Positions 16,289 through 25,535 are shown, numbered from the stretch's first letter. The stretch: DNA of 64,000 nucleotides from Sulfuriflexus sp032250955 (GCF_032250955.1 NZ_JAVVES010000003.1:1-64000); one strand, 5' to 3'. A program made the numbers and translations. The notes: generated by a model not told the origin, from the letters alone.

Positions 16289-18628
16289 ATGTCGATAAAA
16301 CTTGAAGATTACGAAGACCAGCTGCAAGACGCGGCACCAGAGATCCGGGACGTACTTGAGGGTACGTTCTCGGAAGCCTCCCATGTCATGTCGCCCGCTG
16401 GCCTGCAGAATTACCTGGATGGCGCCAAAAGCCTGTGTGGTCTGGGGCGTGGCACGGATCTGGTGGTTTCTTACCTGCAGAATATGCCCCTCGTGGTCAA
16501 GGAGTGCGGTGAAGATATCATCACCGACTGCATTACTGCAGCCATGAAACTGGCCTCAATGACCTCGGGCGAAGTCATCTCGCTGCTGTTCAGCAGCTTG
16601 CCAACGGCCTCTCGCCGTCTTGGTGATGCTGAACTGCTCCGCGGCTACCTGACATTGATCCATCAGCTATCTTCAACCGCGTCACGTGGCGTACGCCCGA
16701 TGCTTAACCACATCGATGAGCTGTTATCGAAACTGACCCTGAGTGGTCTGCGCCGCTGGGCAAACTTTGGCGCCCAGGCTTATCGCCGTGATTTTAATAA
16801 TCTAACGTCTTATTTCAATCTGGAGTCACAAGACAGCCTGGCAATGCTGCAAAAAGAACGCCGTGGCACCTTGTTTATTGATGTCCAGCGCAAACTGAAT
16901 TTCTACCTGCGCGCACTCTGGGCCCGGGATTTCTTCCTGCGCCCGACCGGCGCCGACTACACCGACTTTCGCCCCTATATCGAGGCGCACATTGTGCACA
17001 TGCCGGACGCAGTCGATGCCGTAGGCGAGGTCTCCGGCCTGGAGCTGTACCGGGCCACGGCCGCACACATGGCTGCACATATCTGTTATACCACTGCGCC
17101 GATTTCAACCGAACAGCTGAGCCCCGCGCAAATGTTCTTTATCGGCTTTATTGAAGATGCCCGTATCGAATACAAAGCCATTCAGGAATTCCCCGGCATG
17201 AAGAAACTCTGGCATGCACTTTTGAATGAAGAAGCCGAAGACGATGTAGAGCATCCCACCATGCGTGTCCTTGAGCACGTCGCCCTGATGTTGCTGGATT
17301 CATCGGTGAAAAGTGATGACCAGGAACTGAACCGCTTCTGCGAAGACTTCCATGCACGCATTGACGAGGAACAGGACAATAACCAGTTCTCCTGGCACCA
17401 GGGGCTGGAGCTGTTTAACCTGTTTTCGAGCCGCAAAGCCGTGCCCAGCCTGCGTATCCTGGAACGTATCGCCATACACTACCGTGATGACAATCGCTTT
17501 ATCTGGGAATTCGAGGAATTCACCTTCGATACCATGAACGAGTATATTTCCACCCATCAGCGCCAGGTACGCAAGACCGTGAGTGTTGTGGAAATGGCCA
17601 ACGAGGTTGACTGTGAACTGGCCGGTGACGATGCGCAGGAAATCTGGACCTGTGAAACAGAAATGTTTCCTTACGAAGACGATCTTGAGACCACCAAAAG
17701 CTTCAATGAAATGTGGGGTAAGGAAGCCATCTCTGAACCTTTCCACTATCCGGAATGGGATTACCAGATTCAATTACACCGACCCGACTGGGTGAGCGTG
17801 TACGAACGTCGCCAGCCCAAGGGCGATCCCGTCATGATCGAAAAGATCCTGGCGGAGTACAAGCCAATTGCTCACCGTATCAAGCAGATTATTGACCTGC
17901 TCACACCTGAAGGGGTTCAGCGGGTACGCAATATGGAAGATGGTGACGAGATCGACATCAATGCCGCCATCGATGCCATGATTGCCATTCGCATGGGCGA
18001 ACAGCCCAATACGCGGATCACGATGCGTAATGTATTAAAGAATCGTGATCTGTCTGTCGTGGTGCTGATGGACCTCTCGGAATCGACCAATGAGAAGATC
18101 GGTGGGTCGGACAAGACCGTACTGGAACTCACCCGCGAGGCCGCCACCCTGGTTGCCACCGCAATCGATGGTATCGGTGATCCCTTCGCCCTGCACGGCT
18201 TCGCCTCTGATGGTCGTCATGACGTGCAGTACTACCGTTTCAAGGACTTTACCCAGCACTTTGATGATGATGCCAGGTCGCGCCTGGCCGGTATGCAGGG
18301 TGGTTTATCGACTCGCATGGGCGCAGCCATGCGCCATGCCGGCCAGCACCTGTTAAAACAACCAGAGCGGCGGAAATTGTTACTGCTTGTGACTGATGGT
18401 GAGCCGGCGGACATTGATGAGCGGGATCCGCAACACCTGCGTCACGACACCAAAAAGGCCGTGGAAGAACTCTATAGCAAGGGTGTCCTGTCCTATTGCC
18501 TGACGCTCGACCCGAATGCCGACAGTTACGTGAAACGTATTTTCGGTGCGAATAACTACACGGTCATTGACCACGTCGATCGTCTGCCAGAGCAATTGCC
18601 GGTCCTGTTTGCCAGCCTGACCGCCTGA
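16289..18628 (+). CDS. cbbO: RuBisCO activase adaptor CbbO (form I partner)
   Basis: A 779-residue CbbO protein. A long helical N-terminal part precedes a C-terminal von Willebrand A domain whose metal site begins MDLSEST (DxSxS at 595-599). Later MIDAS-type segments include STRMGAAMRHAG and LVTDGEPADID (about 700). CbbO bridges the CbbQ hexamer to RuBisCO. It starts at 16289 with no clear Shine-Dalgarno site, 98 bp after cbbQ1, and ends this operon. The middle contains a very acidic, variable stretch that may set RuBisCO specificity; that is inference. Confidence 0.92.
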   Translation: MSIKLEDYEDQLQDAAPEIRDVLEGTFSEASHVMSPAGLQNYLDGAKSLCGLGRGTDLVVSYLQNMPLVVKECGEDIITDCITAAMKLASMTSGEVISLLFSSLPTASRRLGDAELLRGYLTLIHQLSSTASRGVRPMLNHIDELLSKLTLSGLRRWANFGAQAYRRDFNNLTSYFNLESQDSLAMLQKERRGTLFIDVQRKLNFYLRALWARDFFLRPTGADYTDFRPYIEAHIVHMPDAVDAVGEVSGLELYRATAAHMAAHICYTTAPISTEQLSPAQMFFIGFIEDARIEYKAIQEFPGMKKLWHALLNEEAEDDVEHPTMRVLEHVALMLLDSSVKSDDQELNRFCEDFHARIDEEQDNNQFSWHQGLELFNLFSSRKAVPSLRILERIAIHYRDDNRFIWEFEEFTFDTMNEYISTHQRQVRKTVSVVEMANEVDCELAGDDAQEIWTCETEMFPYEDDLETTKSFNEMWGKEAISEPFHYPEWDYQIQLHRPDWVSVYERRQPKGDPVMIEKILAEYKPIAHRIKQIIDLLTPEGVQRVRNMEDGDEIDINAAIDAMIAIRMGEQPNTRITMRNVLKNRDLSVVVLMDLSESTNEKIGGSDKTVLELTREAATLVATAIDGIGDPFALHGFASDGRHDVQYYRFKDFTQHFDDDARSRLAGMQGGLSTRMGAAMRHAGQHLLKQPERRKLLLLVTDGEPADIDERDPQHLRHDTKKAVEELYSKGVLSYCLTLDPNADSYVKRIFGANNYTVIDHVDRLPEQLPVLFASLTA

Positions 18629-18794
18629 ACAGGCCGGTAGCAGGTCCGGGGATCTCCCTCAAAACGGTCGCATTTGGCTCTCTATTCCTCCCCCTTCATA
18701 CCTTGATCGGCTGCCCGCGAGTATTTTTATCTCCCTGGGCACGTCAGCATGCACCGCATAACCTGCATTAACCTTATGGTATATATAAGCATTT

Positions 18795-18817
18795 TATAAC
18801 CATAAGCAAATACTTAT
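18795..18817. promoter_or_regulatory. CbbR operator, site 2 (cbbM promoter)
   Basis: TATAACCATAAG, 4 bases, then TACTTAT, 20 of 23 bases identical to the site beside cbbR. A second half-site (TTTACTTATTT) follows near 18831. The 388-bp gap between cbbO1 and cbbM holds no other gene and must contain the cbbM promoter. The site is 200 bp upstream of cbbM, so CbbR probably controls this operon too. Confidence 0.65.
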
Positions 18818-19016
18818 AGTAACGATGATATTTACTTATTTCTATTGATGCACAAACTCCCCTAGGATTGCCCCTCGATTTTATAGTCATATATTCGACA
18901 CGGTAATAACGCAGCGTGGCGCTTGGTTATTGCCCGGCAAGCAGAGTGAATACCAACCTGTACCACCGTATCGCTCGCAGCTAATGATTTTACCCGTAAC
19001 CCCAAGGAGTCCTTAA

Positions 19017-20405
19017 ATGGCTTTATTAGATCAAACAGGCCGTTATTCTGACCTGAGCCTGAACGAAGAGAACCTGCTTGCCGATGGCAAACACATTCTC
19101 GTTGCCTACACCATGGAGCCAGCCGAAGGCCATGGTTACCTGGAAGCAGCCGCTCACTTCGCAGCCGAATCTTCAACCGGTACCAACGTTGAGGTTTCAA
19201 CGACCGATGACTTCACCAAGGGTGTAGATGCCCTGGTTTATGAAATCGATGAAGCCAAGGGCATCATGAAGATCGCTTACCCGAACGAATTGTTCGATCG
19301 TAACGTCATCGACGGCCGCGCCATGATCGTCTCGTTCCTGACTCTCGCCATCGGCAACAACCAGGGCATGGGCGACATCAAGAACTCACAGATGTTCGAC
19401 TTCTACATTCCCCCTAAAATGCTGCAACTGTTTGACGGCCCGGCAATGGACATCTCTGACATGTGGCGGATTCTGGGTCGTCCAATTAAAGACGGTGGTT
19501 ACATTGCCGGGACAATCATCAAGCCCAAACTGGGTCTGCGTCCAGAGCCATTCGCTGATGCTGCATACCAGTTCTGGCTTGGCGGTGACTTCATCAAAAA
19601 CGACGAACCACAGGGTAACCAGGTCTTCTGTCCAATGAAGAAGGTTATACCTCTTGTTGCAGATGCCATGAAGCGTGCACAGGATGAAACCGGTGAAGCC
19701 AAACTGTTCTCTGCCAACATCACGGCTGACGATCACCACGAAATGTGTGCCCGTGCTGACTACGTGCTGGAAACATTTGCTGAAGATGCTTCTCACGTCG
19801 CCTTCCTGGTCGACGGTTATGTTGGTGGCCCGGGCATGGTTACCACTGCACGTCGCAACTACCCGGGACAGTACCTGCATTACCACCGCGCCGGTCATGG
19901 TGCCATCACTTCACCTTCATCCAAGCGTGGTTACACTGCTTATATCCTGGCCAAGATGTCACGTCTGATGGGTGCCTCCGGGATCCACGTCGGCACCATG
20001 GGTTATGGCAAGATGGAAGGCGATGCATCTGACAAGATTATTGCTTACATGATCGAACGTGATGAATGTCAGGGTCCTGTCTACTACCAGAAATGGTATG
20101 GCATGAAGCCAACTACCCCGATTATCTCTGGTGGCATGAACGCGCTACGTCTGCCCGGTTTCTTCGAGAACCTCGGCCACGGTAACGTCATTAACACCTC
20201 TGGTGGTGGTGCTTACGGTCACATCGACAGCCCGGCAGCGGGTGCAAAATCCCTGCATCAGGCCTACGAATGCTGGAAGCAAGGTGCCGACCCCATTGAG
20301 TACGCGAAAGAGCATAAGGAATTCGCACGTGCATTCGAGTCATTCGAGCATGATGCCGATGCCCTGTACCCGGGCTGGCGTGACAAGCTGGGCGTACACA
20401 AATAA
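19017..20405 (+). CDS. cbbM: RuBisCO form II
   Basis: A 462-residue form II RuBisCO, a large-subunit-only enzyme with low CO2/O2 specificity and fast turnover. Active-site landmarks are GTIIKPKLGLRPEPF (Lys169, Lys171) and GGDFIKNDEPQGNQ, in which Lys194 is carbamylated. Loop 6 lies in GASGIHVGTMGYGKMEGDAS. The start at 19017 follows an AAGGAGT ribosome site. It has its own CbbR-type operator upstream and a strong terminator downstream. Form II is expected to serve under high CO2 or low oxygen, complementing the form I enzyme encoded just upstream. Confidence 0.97.
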   Translation: MALLDQTGRYSDLSLNEENLLADGKHILVAYTMEPAEGHGYLEAAAHFAAESSTGTNVEVSTTDDFTKGVDALVYEIDEAKGIMKIAYPNELFDRNVIDGRAMIVSFLTLAIGNNQGMGDIKNSQMFDFYIPPKMLQLFDGPAMDISDMWRILGRPIKDGGYIAGTIIKPKLGLRPEPFADAAYQFWLGGDFIKNDEPQGNQVFCPMKKVIPLVADAMKRAQDETGEAKLFSANITADDHHEMCARADYVLETFAEDASHVAFLVDGYVGGPGMVTTARRNYPGQYLHYHRAGHGAITSPSSKRGYTAYILAKMSRLMGASGIHVGTMGYGKMEGDASDKIIAYMIERDECQGPVYYQKWYGMKPTTPIISGGMNALRLPGFFENLGHGNVINTSGGGAYGHIDSPAAGAKSLHQAYECWKQGADPIEYAKEHKEFARAFESFEHDADALYPGWRDKLGVHK

Positions 20406-20478
20406 ATATGCTGAAAAGGCTGGCTGAAATGCCGTTGCTACGCGTTCTTGTACCTGACGCATACCAGTCAGCCTGACT

Positions 20479-20508
20479 AAAAAGCCCCTGCATGCAGGGG
20501 CTTTTTTT
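20479..20508 (+). terminator. Terminator after cbbM
   Basis: A perfect hairpin, GCCCCTG-CAT-GCAGGGGC extended by A and T runs on both sides, followed by seven T. It sits 73 bp after cbbM and before cbbQ2, repeating the design seen after cbbLS. It should limit read-through into the activase genes. Confidence 0.88.
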
Positions 20509-20538
20509 CCAACCACCTAACCCGGATAAAAAATCACT

Positions 20539-20585
20539 ATTCCAGAATTTATTGCAGGCTTTAAACGAGAAATTAATTCTGGAAT
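20539..20585 (+). promoter_or_regulatory. Inverted repeat in the cbbQ2 leader
   Basis: ATTCCAGAATT (20539-20549) pairs perfectly with AATTCTGGAAT (20575-20585) over a 25-base gap, ending 26 bp before the cbbQ2 start. There is no T run, so it is not a terminator. It could be an mRNA hairpin, a processing site or an operator. Confidence 0.45.
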
Positions 20586-20611
20586 GGTTATCACGATACA
20601 GGACGAGACCA

Positions 20612-21433
20612 ATGAGCAACCCGGATCAGAAAATCGATATCGAACAATACAAGATCGAAAACGAACCGTATTACGAGCCGCAGGACAAGGAAGTCTCTTT
20701 ATACGAGGCGGCGTATAAAACGCGTATGCCGGTAATGATCAAGGGTCCTACCGGTTGCGGTAAGTCACGCTTTATTGAACATATGGCCTGGAAACTGCAA
20801 AAGCCGCTCATCACTGTTGCCTGTAATGAAGATATGACGGCTTCTGACCTGGTGGGTCGTTACTTGCTTGATGCGGATGGTACACGCTGGCTGGACGGTC
20901 CCTTAACCACCGCCGCACGCATTGGTGCAATTTGTTACCTGGACGAGATTGTTGAGGCCCGACAGGACACCACGGTTGTGATCCATCCCCTGACTGACCA
21001 CCGTCGCACTCTGCCCCTGGATAAAAAAGGCGAACTCATCAATGCTCATCCCGATTTCCAGCTGGTTATCTCCTACAACCCGGGTTACCAGAGCCTGATG
21101 AAGGATTTGAAACAATCAACCAAGCAACGTTTCACGGCAATGGACTTTGACTACCCGGCTGCCGGCGTTGAAGCGACTATTGTTGAAAAAGAAACAGGTA
21201 TCGATGCCGACACCGCCATGAAACTGGTCAAGATCGGCGGCACCGCACGCAACCTGAAAGGCCACGGTCTGGATGAAGGGATCTCAACGCGCTTGTTAAC
21301 CTATGCCGCCACCTTGATAATCAATGGTGTTACGCCTGTTGACGCCTGTCGCATGGCACTGGTTCGCCCGATTACGGATGATGTCGATATTCGCAGTACA
21401 TTAGATCACGCAATTGATGCCGTCTTTGCCTGA
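20612..21433 (+). CDS. cbbQ2: RuBisCO activase AAA+ subunit CbbQ (form II partner)
   Basis: A 273-residue CbbQ paralog with Walker A GPTGCGKS, Walker B AICYLDEIVEA and the LVISYNPGYQSL segment. It is much like CbbQ1 over most of its length and diverges near the ends and after KQRF. It is followed by its own CbbO and preceded by cbbM, so it should serve the form II enzyme. The ATG at 20612 (MSNPDQKIDIEQYK) aligns with the CbbQ1 start; the frame is open further up but runs through the leader hairpin and terminator. Its ribosome site is weak. Confidence 0.92.
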   Translation: MSNPDQKIDIEQYKIENEPYYEPQDKEVSLYEAAYKTRMPVMIKGPTGCGKSRFIEHMAWKLQKPLITVACNEDMTASDLVGRYLLDADGTRWLDGPLTTAARIGAICYLDEIVEARQDTTVVIHPLTDHRRTLPLDKKGELINAHPDFQLVISYNPGYQSLMKDLKQSTKQRFTAMDFDYPAAGVEATIVEKETGIDADTAMKLVKIGGTARNLKGHGLDEGISTRLLTYAATLIINGVTPVDACRMALVRPITDDVDIRSTLDHAIDAVFA

Positions 21434-21468
21434 TTCATGATGCCCATACCGGAACAGCAGAACTTATC

Positions 21469-23766
21469 ATGAGTCTGGCAGGCCCCGACAAGAAAATCAG
21501 CACTGAAATCAGTGCTGAAATGCAGGCATTCAGGGAACAATTGAAGTGCGGCTTCAAGGATCTTGATGACATCTTTGTTGACTGTATGTCAGGTGCGCTC
21601 GCCGTGCTGAGCACGAATGGCATCAAGGCTTATCTGGAGGGCGCGTCATTAATATGCATGATCGGTCGTGGCTTTGAGCCCGTCCTGGTCTATCTCGAAG
21701 AAATGCCCGGGATTGCACAGCGACTCGGTGAAGCAACCCTGTCGATGGTTTCGAAAACCGTCTGGGATATGTCCCGAACACCTAACGGCAAGGCCATTCC
21801 TCCCTTTTTGAACACGCTTGCCGAGGCGGCACGCCGCCTCGGTAGCGAAGAGCAACTACAACATTATGTCGAAATCCTTCAGGACATGATGGAGCGCACC
21901 ACCGGCTCCGTGCACGGTTTCCATACCAGTATCCCCAGCCCCGGCCTGCCGGATCTGTTGAACCAGATGCCCTACCTGCTCAGCGAACTGTCCCTGGAAG
22001 GAATCAGAAACTGGATTGATTACGGCATCAGCAACTACAGCAGCAACCCGGAACGACAAAAAGATTATTTTTGCCTGCAGTCAGCTGATAGTAAGGCGAT
22101 CTTGAGCCGTGAACGGCATGGCACCCTGTTTATCGATCACGAGCGCAAGCTTGATTTATACCTGCAGGCACTTTGGGCACAGAAGTCTTCTCTTCTGCCC
22201 TATTCCAATGCCTTTGACCAGTTACGTAAACCCATCCCCTATTACGACAAACTGGGCATTCGTGTTCCGGATGTGTTTGATGATAAGGATGGTGTTACCG
22301 GCATAGATCGCTACCGTGCCGTACTCGCGCATATCGCCTCCCACCAGCGCTGGACCACGGCCATTGTGGCCGATAACTTCAGCCCTTTTCAGCGTATCGC
22401 CATTGAGACACTGGAAGACTCGCGGGTCGAATACCTGGCCATGCGGGACTACCCGGGCCTGAGAAAAATACTCTTGTCCCTGCATCCGGCACCCGCGGAG
22501 GATGCCTGCGACCCGACAGAGGAATCCTGTATTCGCCACCGTCTCGCCATGTTGTCTTACGGCATTCTGAACCCGCAACACGGATACAAGAATTCTGACC
22601 TGCTTGATTGCATCGCCGCCTTCAACGACCTTATGCAGCAGGTTGAGACGCAGACAAAGGACATTGTCCAGCTGGCCATCTCCTATATTGCCAGGACCCG
22701 TCTGCAGTCCGATCAGTCACCCCGCATGCACTTCAAGGATACCGAGATCGATTACAGGGATGACAATCGCCACATGTGGGTGTTCATTGAAGAAGGCGAT
22801 GAAGAAGAGGCATTCGAGGACAATCGTGACGCTGCACCCAAAGAAAGCGAATTTGACGGCCTACCACCCCGTCACTATAAGGAATGGAATTACAAGACCA
22901 TGACTTATCGTCCTGACTGGGTAAGTCTTTACGAGACCCTGCACCCGTCAGGCAACGCAGCCGATATTGATAAGGTTCTGGATAAACATGCCGGCCTGGC
23001 CAAACAACTCAGGCATATTCTGGATATGCTGAAACCCCAGCAATATGTGCGCGTACGCTACCAGGAAGAAGGCAGTGAACTCGATCTGGATGTGGCAATC
23101 CGCTCCCTGATCGACTTCAAGAGCGGCGCCCAGCCTGACCCGCGTATCAACATGAGCCACAAGCACGATGGTCGTGACATTGCAGTCATGCTATTACTGG
23201 ATCTGTCAGCTTCCCTGGCCGACACCCCGGAAGGTTGTACACAGACTATTTTACAACTCAGCCAGGAGGCCGTCGCCTTACTGGGCTGGTCGATTGAACA
23301 CCTCGGTGACAAATTTGCCATTGCCGGCTTTTCATCAAACACCCGGCATGAGGTCCGCTACCAGCACATCAAGGGGTATAGTGAACACTGGAATACCGAT
23401 GTCAAGGCGCGACTGGCGGCAATGACTGCCGGTTACTCCACCCGAATGGGCGCGGCAATGCGGCATGCCTCTCATTACCTTGGCGCCCAAAAGGCCGATA
23501 AGAAATTGTTGCTGGTGTTGACCGATGGCGAGCCATCAGACATTGATGTTGATGACCCGCAACTGCTCATAAAGGATGCGCATAAGGCAGTACAGGAACT
23601 GGATCAGGAAGGCATCTATACCTACTGCATCAACCTTGATGCCAATGTAAAACCGGGCGAGGATGATTATGTTACCGGCATTTTCGGTAACCACTATACT
23701 ATAATTGATAAAATTGAACGTTTGCCGGAGAAACTGCCCAAGTTGTTCATGGCACTGACCGGCTAG
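21469..23766 (+). CDS. cbbO2: RuBisCO activase adaptor CbbO (form II partner)
   Basis: A 765-residue CbbO paralog with a long helical N-terminal region and a C-terminal von Willebrand A domain. The metal site is LDLSAS (578-582), with STRMGAAMRHAS and VLTDGEPSDID further on. It differs strongly from CbbO1 in the first 450 residues and is closer in the last 300, as expected if the N-terminal part recognises the different RuBisCO. It follows cbbQ2 by 35 bp with a weak ribosome site. Confidence 0.92.
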   Translation: MSLAGPDKKISTEISAEMQAFREQLKCGFKDLDDIFVDCMSGALAVLSTNGIKAYLEGASLICMIGRGFEPVLVYLEEMPGIAQRLGEATLSMVSKTVWDMSRTPNGKAIPPFLNTLAEAARRLGSEEQLQHYVEILQDMMERTTGSVHGFHTSIPSPGLPDLLNQMPYLLSELSLEGIRNWIDYGISNYSSNPERQKDYFCLQSADSKAILSRERHGTLFIDHERKLDLYLQALWAQKSSLLPYSNAFDQLRKPIPYYDKLGIRVPDVFDDKDGVTGIDRYRAVLAHIASHQRWTTAIVADNFSPFQRIAIETLEDSRVEYLAMRDYPGLRKILLSLHPAPAEDACDPTEESCIRHRLAMLSYGILNPQHGYKNSDLLDCIAAFNDLMQQVETQTKDIVQLAISYIARTRLQSDQSPRMHFKDTEIDYRDDNRHMWVFIEEGDEEEAFEDNRDAAPKESEFDGLPPRHYKEWNYKTMTYRPDWVSLYETLHPSGNAADIDKVLDKHAGLAKQLRHILDMLKPQQYVRVRYQEEGSELDLDVAIRSLIDFKSGAQPDPRINMSHKHDGRDIAVMLLLDLSASLADTPEGCTQTILQLSQEAVALLGWSIEHLGDKFAIAGFSSNTRHEVRYQHIKGYSEHWNTDVKARLAAMTAGYSTRMGAAMRHASHYLGAQKADKKLLLVLTDGEPSDIDVDDPQLLIKDAHKAVQELDQEGIYTYCINLDANVKPGEDDYVTGIFGNHYTIIDKIERLPEKLPKLFMALTG

Positions 23767-23805
23767 TTAACAACCTGATTCCCGGCAAGCCGCAAATAGA
23801 CGAGC

Positions 23806-24225
23806 ATGCTCATGAAAAACATCATCACCGCCTTGATCGAGTTCAGTTTCAGGGGCAAAAAATTTGCGCCCACGCTTACGCTTGAGCTCGACAGATACAT
23901 GCAAGCGCATGGCCGCCTGCCCAATCTCTACCCGCTCATTGCTACCGAAAATCATATCGACCATTACTCCTATGAATACGAAATGATGCAAGTCGAGCCG
24001 ATTAAAATTGCGTATGCAGAAGGCCTTGTTGTGGACTTTGTTGTCGAGGGCTCCCTGGCGACCAGCGAATTTGAGCAAGCCTGGCGAGAACAGGCCACCC
24101 TTGCCGGCATAGAGAGTATCGTTAGAAAAAACATGAGTATCAACGATCTACAAGAACATCCCGGACTGAAGGAAACGCTTTTGGAAGTCTACCGATTGGG
24201 CGCAAACACCCCCCGCACCAGCTAG
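23806..24225 (+). CDS. Unknown 139-residue protein after cbbO2
   Basis: A soluble protein beginning MLMKNIITALIEFSFRGKKF, with LDRYMQAHGRLPNLYPLIA, an HIDHYSYEYEMMQ stretch, and VVDFVVEGSLATSEF before a helical C-terminus. No signal, membrane span or known motif is seen and I do not recognise the family. It lies 39 bp after cbbO2 on the same strand and is probably the last gene of the cbbQ2O2 operon. The start may be ATG 23806 or ATG 23812. A link to form II RuBisCO is suggested only by position. Confidence 0.7.
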   Translation: MLMKNIITALIEFSFRGKKFAPTLTLELDRYMQAHGRLPNLYPLIATENHIDHYSYEYEMMQVEPIKIAYAEGLVVDFVVEGSLATSEFEQAWREQATLAGIESIVRKNMSINDLQEHPGLKETLLEVYRLGANTPRTS

Positions 24226-24327
24226 GCCCGACTATACGACTCAGCGCCCGGTTCGCTTATTCTTCTGTAGAATTGTGCTAAAATTCAGCCTGTTAATTTA
24301 CTACTCCCACTTATATTCCGGAAAACC

Positions 24328-24879
24328 ATGAGCATGCAGGACACCCCACAACGTAACCCTTCCCTGGCCGTCATGGCCCAGTTGATCTTCTGGAGCCGCT
24401 GGCTGCAGGCACCGTTATACCTTGGTCTGATCGTGGCCCAGGGTGTCTACGTGTTCCTGTTCCTGAAAGAGCTGATACACCTGGTGGCAGATGCGAACAC
24501 CTTTACAGAGACGCAGATCATGCTCATGGTCCTCGGCCTGATTGACGTCGTCATGATTGCGAATCTGCTGATTATGGTTATTATCGGTGGCTATGAAACC
24601 TTTGTCTCGCGCCTGAACCTGAAGGAACATCCCGATCAACCACAATGGCTGTCACACGTAAATGCCACCACCATGAAGATCAAGCTGGCCATGGCCCTGA
24701 TCGGTATCTCCTCCATTCACCTGCTCAAGACCTTCATCAATGCAGAGCAAATGGATAATGATACGATCTACTGGCAAGTCGTTATCCACCTGACCTTCAT
24801 CGTTTCCGCGATTGCCATGGCGATCACAGACTACATCATGAACAAGAGTATTGCCGTGGCACACGCTCATGAACACTGA
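24328..24879 (+). CDS. yqhA: YqhA/UPF0114 family membrane protein
   Basis: A 183-residue inner-membrane protein with about four hydrophobic spans. UPF0114 landmarks are FWSRWLQAPLYLGLIVAQG, LGLIDVVMIANLLIMVIIGG and YETFVSRL, then AMALIGISSIHLLKTFI. The function of the family is unknown. The C-terminus is His-rich (AVAHAHEH). A -10-like TAAAAT lies about 45 bp upstream, so it probably has its own promoter. Confidence 0.85.
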   Translation: MSMQDTPQRNPSLAVMAQLIFWSRWLQAPLYLGLIVAQGVYVFLFLKELIHLVADANTFTETQIMLMVLGLIDVVMIANLLIMVIIGGYETFVSRLNLKEHPDQPQWLSHVNATTMKIKLAMALIGISSIHLLKTFINAEQMDNDTIYWQVVIHLTFIVSAIAMAITDYIMNKSIAVAHAHEH

Positions 24880-24902
24880 GTAACAGGGGTATTTTGTCAA
24901 TA

Positions 24903-25310
24903 ATGTATGATCGTCTCGATGCAGTCCCGGTTTACGCGCTACGCCAGGGCAAGGTGAAGGCGATGCATTACAACCATGTACAATTGGCACTCAAGCGCCT
25001 TGGTGAAGAAATACGCATGCCTATTCCCGGGCTCAAGCACCTTGACCTGATTTTGCAAAAGAATGCCTGGATCATTGTTGACCGGGTACTTAATGATGTC
25101 CCGGTCGTCGCCTGGACGGATTTTGCGACCAGGGAACGCAGCAGCCTCCATGAAGATATCCCCTGCCAGATAAAGCATTATCATGCCAACGCGGTGATGA
25201 TTATGAACCGCTCTCTGGATGCCATGGAAATGCTGTTAAGTGAAAAACTCCCGGAAATGCTGCCTGACGAACTCTCGGATGTGTTGCCCTTCAGAAAGAA
25301 AGATGACTGA
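24903..25310 (+). CDS. Unknown 135-residue protein
   Basis: A soluble protein beginning MYDRLDAVPVYALRQGKVKA, with a block PIPGLKHLDLILQKNAWIIV then VPVVAWTDF, and an acidic helical C-terminus ending LPFRKKDD. No known domain is recognised. An in-frame TTG at 24894 could add three residues. It follows yqhA by 23 bp and precedes the histidine phosphatase remnant. Confidence 0.65.
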   Translation: MYDRLDAVPVYALRQGKVKAMHYNHVQLALKRLGEEIRMPIPGLKHLDLILQKNAWIIVDRVLNDVPVVAWTDFATRERSSLHEDIPCQIKHYHANAVMIMNRSLDAMEMLLSEKLPEMLPDELSDVLPFRKKDD

Positions 25311-25327
25311 TACAATTATTGATTTGA

Positions 25328-25534
25328 ATCGTCAGCCACCATCGTGGCCGGCACATCCTGCTGGTAACACATGCCGGGGTGATGCGTGCGATCATTGCCC
25401 ACATCCTCTGTGCCGGCCCGCTTGGCATGTACCGAATCAAGGTGCACAATGCCGGTATTACACGAATAGTCTCCACCCCGGATGGCGACATGCTCGAATA
25501 CCATAATCATACACTGAACGCCCAAGACTCCTGA
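25328..25534 (+). pseudogene. C-terminal remnant of a histidine phosphatase
   Basis: A frame open from 25328 to the TGA at 25532 reads HHRGRHILLVTHAGVMRAII, then GPLGMYRIKVHNAGITRIV. This is the C-terminal half of a phosphoglycerate-mutase-like histidine phosphatase, with the second catalytic His in VTHAG. The N-terminal RHG motif, some 130 residues and any start codon before the catalytic His are missing. The stop sits 1 bp before the start of the next gene, so the intact gene was probably translationally coupled to it. A deletion that joined this tail to the preceding gene is the likely cause. Confidence 0.75.
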
Positions 25535-25535
25535 T

